A stretch of DNA of 8,752 nt from Ardenticatenales bacterium. GTDB taxonomy: Bacteria; Chloroflexota; Anaerolineae; Ardenticatenales; Ardenticatenaceae. A program made the position numbers and the translations under genes. Below are positions 5,977 to 8,752 of the stretch, piece by piece; position 1 is the stretch's first letter; each line of letters opens with the position of its first letter. The DNA lies in contig JACCSL010000327.1 of the NCBI GenBank assembly GCA_013812995.1, forward strand, positions 1-8,752. The letters are read 5' to 3'. Below the pieces are notes generated by a model. That model had not been told where the DNA came from. It saw only the letters and a list, made by a program, of their open reading frames with translations, and searched no databases.

Positions 5977-6930
5977 ATGACAATCAAGGTTACAATCATC
6001 GGCCTGGATCCGCTGGGTCAATCCATTGGCCTGGCCCTGAAAAGCGGCGCACCCACGATGACAGTCATTGCGCATGACCGGGAGCACAGCCGCGCGGGAG
6101 AAGCCGTGAAGCTGGGCGCGGCGGATAGCGCGGAGTGGAACCTGCTCGCCGCCATCGACGGCACCGACCTGGTTTTTCTCAATGAGCCGATCTACCATAT
6201 CAAGGAGACGCTGGAACTGCTGGGGCGCGAGCTGCGCAAAGACGCGGTCATCACCGATACCTCCAGCGTGAAACAGCATATTCTTGCCTGGGCCGCCGAG
6301 TTGCCGCCGACGGTACATTTTGTAGGAAGCACGCCGCTGGTGAATGCGCGCAAGCCCAGTGCGACCCTCTTTCAGAAGCAGCGCTACGCGGTATTGCCTC
6401 TTCCCCAGACCCCGGAAGCCGCCGTGCGGCTCGTCACCAACGCCATCGAGCTGATGGGGGCCGAGCTTCTCTTCATGGAGCCAGCGGAGCACGACGCGCT
6501 GATGGCCTCGGTGCTACACCTCCCCGCTGTGATGAGTGCTGCGCTGCTGCAACTCACCACGCGCAGTAACTCCTGGCGCGAGATGGCCGCTTTGGCTGGC
6601 CCCGCCTACGCGCGCATGAGTGCCTTGCCCGCCACCTCCCCTCAGAATATGGCAACGCAGCTCCGCTACAATCGGGAGCCGCTTCTGCACTGGCTGGGAG
6701 CCCTGCGGGAAGAACTCGGTGCGTTGGAAACGTTGCTAACCCAGAATGATGAGGGAATTGCGCTGGAAGCCCACCTGGCAGCACTTCTGGAGGCGCAGGC
6801 CCGCTGGCGGAAGGCGGAGGTCGAGAACCCTGAAAATGAGGCATACGACTCCGTGATGACGGAGGTGAAAGAAACGGGCGGGATGCGCCGCTTCTTGAAC
6901 TTTGGGAGGAAGAAAAAAGACGGTGGGTGA
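5977..6930 (+). CDS. TyrA-family (prephenate/arogenate dehydrogenase-like) protein lacking the catalytic His
   Basis: The 317-aa protein has the TyrA layout. An N-terminal NAD-binding Rossmann fold ([17 protein letters not shown], residues 5-21) has an Asp at D34 after strand 2, which favours NAD. The family motif TDTSSVK (93-99) follows, and then a helical dimerisation domain with HLP at 181-183. TyrA oxidatively decarboxylates prephenate (or arogenate) in tyrosine synthesis. Two departures stand out. The Rossmann loop is GxDxxG instead of GxGxxG, with D11. The segment [10 protein letters not shown] (115-124) replaces the usual G-x-H-P-x-A-G, so T119 stands where the catalytic histidine is expected. 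No chorismate mutase or ACT domain is present. It shares an 8-bp overlap with the next gene. It may be a divergent TyrA or a relative acting on another substrate; the symbol is withheld for that reason. Confidence 0.75.
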   Translation: MTIKVTIIGLDPLGQSIGLALKSGAPTMTVIAHDREHSRAGEAVKLGAADSAEWNLLAAIDGTDLVFLNEPIYHIKETLELLGRELRKDAVITDTSSVKQHILAWAAELPPTVHFVGSTPLVNARKPSATLFQKQRYAVLPLPQTPEAAVRLVTNAIELMGAELLFMEPAEHDALMASVLHLPAVMSAALLQLTTRSNSWREMAALAGPAYARMSALPATSPQNMATQLRYNREPLLHWLGALREELGALETLLTQNDEGIALEAHLAALLEAQARWRKAEVENPENEAYDSVMTEVKETGGMRRFLNFGRKKKDGG

Positions 6931-7792
6931 CCGCCCGGCCTGGGTCTACCTGCTGGAGTGTGCGGATGGCACGCTCTACACCGGGTGGTGCTATGATCTC
7001 ATGGCGCGATTGGCGCAGCACAACGCCGGGCGAGGTGCAAAGTATACTCGCAGCCGCTGCCCGGTGACGCTCCGCTGGAGCGAGCCATGTATTGACCGCC
7101 AGGCCGCCATGCGGCGCGAGGCAGCGATCAAAAAGCTGAAACGCCCGGAGAAGTTGAAGCTTATGACAAGTGAGGAATTAGCAAGTATGCCTGGGGTCAA
7201 CTGGAAAAATTTGCGAGAAGAACACCCGGAGCCAACCGAAGGAATTGCCGGGCATGTGCGGGAGATTCTGATCGGGCTGGGCGAGGATCCGGAGCGGGAG
7301 GGGCTGCAACGGACACCGGAGCGGGTTGCCAGGATGTACGCGGAGCTAACCGAGGGATACCACGTTGATCCGGTGAAGCTCATCAACGACGCCATCTTCG
7401 AGGTGGACTACGATGAGATGGTCATCGTGCAGGACATCGACTACGCCAGCTTGTGCGAGCATCATACCCTCCCCTTCCTGGGTCGCGCGCATGTGGCGTA
7501 TATCCCAGGGGGAAAGGTCATTGGCCTATCGAAGATTCCGCGCATTGTGGAGATGTACGCCAAGCGCTTCCAGATTCAGGAACGCATGACCAACCAGATC
7601 GCAGATTTTCTCATGGAGCACCTCGACCCCCGTGGCGTGGGTGTGGTCGTCGAGGGGCAGCATATGTGCTCTATGATTCGCGGGGTACGTCAGCCCAACT
7701 CACTGATGGTGACCAGCGCCATGAGGGGACTCTTCAAAAAGGATCCCCGCACTCGTGCGGAGTTCATGGCGCTGCTAGACCGCCGACGGTAA
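6923..7792 (+). CDS. folE: GIY-YIG domain fused to GTP cyclohydrolase I
   Basis: One open frame encodes two known proteins end to end. Residues 1-81 are a YhbQ/UPF0213-type GIY-YIG domain: [15 protein letters not shown] with Y9 and Y19, R29, [12 protein letters not shown], and RREAAIKKL with the metal-binding E66. Residues about 104-289 are a full-length FolE, which converts GTP to dihydroneopterin triphosphate, the first step to folate or pterin cofactors. It shows [22 protein letters not shown] with Zn ligands C178 and H181 and catalytic H180, GLSKIPR, QIQERMT, and [10 protein letters not shown] with the third ligand C249. The start is GTG 6923, after GGAGGA at 6905-6910. Separate FolE translation is possible from ATG 7187, which has GAGGA ten bases upstream and would give 201 aa. 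No stop or frameshift lies between the domains. Confidence 0.88.
   Translation: MGDRPAWVYLLECADGTLYTGWCYDLMARLAQHNAGRGAKYTRSRCPVTLRWSEPCIDRQAAMRREAAIKKLKRPEKLKLMTSEELASMPGVNWKNLREEHPEPTEGIAGHVREILIGLGEDPEREGLQRTPERVARMYAELTEGYHVDPVKLINDAIFEVDYDEMVIVQDIDYASLCEHHTLPFLGRAHVAYIPGGKVIGLSKIPRIVEMYAKRFQIQERMTNQIADFLMEHLDPRGVGVVVEGQHMCSMIRGVRQPNSLMVTSAMRGLFKKDPRTRAEFMALLDRRR
7172..7189 (+). promoter_or_regulatory. Possible internal translation start for free FolE
   Basis: GAGGA (7172-7176) lies ten bases before an in-frame ATG at 7187 in the linker between the GIY-YIG and FolE domains. Initiation here would yield a normal-sized FolE of 201 aa in addition to the fusion. The spacing is slightly long, so this is tentative. 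Confidence 0.35.
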
Positions 7793-7796
7793 CGAC

Positions 7797-8126
7797 TTAG
7801 CCAGCAACCCGATTGGACTTGCCCTCTTCGATCAGCATGATGGGAATGCCATCACGGATCGGGTAGCGATACCCGTTGCGGGGGTTCAAGAGATACTTGC
7901 CGGTCTCCACCAACTCCAATGGCCCTTTGTCCTCCGGGCAGACCAGAATCTCAAGCAATTCGGGGCTGACGGTTCCGCCAAGCGGAGCAGGGTCGCTGGT
8001 GGGGCGAACCGTGACGCCGCCGCTCTGGGTGGACGGTTCGCCCGCCATCTTGTCCAGCACTGTCTTGCCCAGCAGCAGGCCCACAGGGATAGCAAGAAGG
8101 GCGACTATCTTTCCGATGTTCTTCAT
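7797..8126 (-). CDS. Membrane-anchored Trm112/YcaR-like small protein
   Basis: The 109-aa product starts at ATG 8126, with GAGGG eight bases upstream. A TTG-initiated frame reaching 8192 would start inside the likely promoter. Residues 5-24 (GKIVALLAIPVGLLLG and onward) form a single hydrophobic segment, probably a signal anchor. A Ser/Thr/Pro-rich linker follows to about residue 52. Residues 54-101 match the Trm112/UPF0434 fold: LLEILVCPEDKGPLEL, then YPIRDGIPIML. Classical members have a zinc-binding CPxC plus further cysteines; here only C63 remains, so zinc binding is unlikely. Trm112 proteins activate methyltransferases in eukaryotes and archaea, while the bacterial role is mostly unknown, so no function is assigned. 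It converges on folE with four bases between the stops. Confidence 0.78.
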   Translation of the reverse strand: MKNIGKIVALLAIPVGLLLGKTVLDKMAGEPSTQSGGVTVRPTSDPAPLGGTVSPELLEILVCPEDKGPLELVETGKYLLNPRNGYRYPIRDGIPIMLIEEGKSNRVAG

Positions 8127-8163
8127 TATGTAAACCCTCGTGAATGTTTCATCCTTAAAACAC

Positions 8164-8192
8164 AGGCTACTCTCAACCTGTCGCTTTGTCAA
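8164..8192 (-). promoter_or_regulatory. Promoter of the Trm112-like gene
   Basis: On the minus strand a perfect TTGACA (8192-8187) is followed 17 bases later by TAGCCT (8169-8164), a weak but acceptable -10. Transcription would begin near 8157, giving a leader of about 30 nt before the ATG at 8126. The 77-bp divergent gap also must hold the promoter of the aldehyde dehydrogenase gene, for which no clear boxes were found. Confidence 0.42.
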
Positions 8193-8203
8193 AGGAAATC
8201 GTC

Positions 8204-8752
8204 ATGGCAAAAGTTCTCCCCGAGGAGCCAACAGTGATCGATCTTTCGGTTCAGGAGCGTAACCCCGCGATGGAGCCTGACCCGCATCTCCATCTTGGTC
8301 CACGCCTCTCCTCCTACAACCCGGCGACGGGGGCGCTGTTGGGCCATGTGCCGCTGCTGGGGCGCGAAGGGATTGATGCAGCGGTACGTGCCGCGCACGA
8401 GGCGCAGCAGATATGGGCCAGGCGCTCGCCACGTGAGCGCGCCATCGCCCTGCACCAGTTCAATGAGGCCCTCGTTGCCGATGCCGATGCAACGGCCAGG
8501 TTGATCTCGATGGAGCAGGGCAAGCCCGTGGTGGAGGCGATGAGCATCGAGATGCTCTCCGTGCTACCGCAGGTAAAGTGGCTGGCCGAGGAAGGAGCCA
8601 AACTCCTGGAGGGACGTGCGGCCCCCATCCATCACCCGCTCTTCACAGCGAAGCAGGGCTGCTACGAGTATGAGCCAATGGGTGTGATCGCGGTCATCTC
8701 TCCCTGGAACTATCCCTTTGCCATCCCGACAATCCAGGTAATGACCGCGCTT
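8204..8752 (+). CDS. NAD(P)-dependent aldehyde dehydrogenase, 3' part cut off by window edge
   Basis: The frame runs from ATG 8204 through the right edge with no stop, giving 183 codons. AAAGGA about eight bases upstream supports the start. The N-terminus has about 35 residues of low-similarity leader, then SSYNPATGALLGHVP, the usual aldehyde dehydrogenase opening, near 36-50. ISMEQGKPVVEA (about 105-116) follows, and GVIAVISPWNYPF near 160-172 contains the conserved catalytic-site asparagine N169. The catalytic cysteine and most of the cofactor domain lie outside the window. The enzyme would oxidise an aldehyde to an acid with NAD or NADP. The substrate is unknown: acetaldehyde from PhnX is conceivable, but the gene is more than 5 kb away and in a different unit. 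It is divergent from the Trm112-like gene. Confidence 0.88.
   Translation, partial: MAKVLPEEPTVIDLSVQERNPAMEPDPHLHLGPRLSSYNPATGALLGHVPLLGREGIDAAVRAAHEAQQIWARRSPRERAIALHQFNEALVADADATARLISMEQGKPVVEAMSIEMLSVLPQVKWLAEEGAKLLEGRAAPIHHPLFTAKQGCYEYEPMGVIAVISPWNYPFAIPTIQVMTAL

Noticed and set aside
7790..7800. Bidirectional terminator between folE and the Trm112-like gene
   Set aside because: Only four bases separate the stops and no hairpin with a T-run is visible there.
8127..8192. Longer start (TTG) for the Trm112-like gene
   Set aside because: That TTG is part of the TTGACA -35 box, while ATG 8126 has its own GAGGG site and begins the membrane segment.
1..8752. tRNA or rRNA genes
   Set aside because: No cloverleaf with a CCA-type acceptor end and no rRNA-like stretch was recognised by eye on either strand.

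Overview
This GC-rich window reads as a compact bacterial chromosome segment with short leaders, overlapping genes and no RNA-polymerase, ribosomal or 16S marker. An HNH-less IsrB element with its guide RNA, a cysteine-poor Trm112-type protein and a short TyrA together suggest Chloroflexota, perhaps a Ktedonobacteria-like lineage. That placement is inference only; an actinobacterium or another thermotolerant soil bacterium is not excluded.

Layout: (1) 1-950, minus strand, the 5' part of an ATP-grasp ligase that runs off the left edge. (2) 1009-4446, plus strand, a divergent three-gene phosphonate operon: phnW, phnX (4-bp overlap) and pbfA (16-nt gap). It converts 2-aminoethylphosphonate, and its (R)-1-hydroxy derivative through PbfA, to phosphonoacetaldehyde and then acetaldehyde plus phosphate. 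A good sigma70-type promoter precedes it; no transporter or regulator is visible. (3) 4447-4630, a stem-loop and an extended -10 promoter. (4) About 4631-5976, an IS200/IS605-like HEARO/IsrB element: omega RNA, isrB (PLMP motif, split RuvC, no HNH) and a right-end hairpin, with no tnpA transposase. (5) 5977-7792, plus strand, a TyrA-family dehydrogenase overlapping by 8 bp a reading frame that joins a GIY-YIG domain to a complete GTP cyclohydrolase I (FolE). (6) 7797-8126, minus strand, a small membrane-anchored Trm112-like protein converging on folE. (7) 8204 to the right edge, plus strand, the N-terminal third of an aldehyde dehydrogenase.

The most striking feature is the junction between the element and tyrA. 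The predicted right end abuts ATGA, which is both the tyrA start codon and the NTGA-type motif known for HEARO/IsrB elements. Just outside the predicted left end lie an extended -10 promoter and a GGAGG box that look like the original tyrA promoter and ribosome-binding site. The element therefore appears to have landed between the tyrA Shine-Dalgarno and its start codon. It would then use the tyrA promoter to transcribe its guide RNA and supply a substitute ribosome-binding site from its right end. The exact left boundary is an estimate.

Other points worth attention are the in-frame GIY-YIG/FolE fusion, the absence of the usual catalytic His in the TyrA-like protein, and a CX3CX3CX3C cysteine cluster in PbfA.
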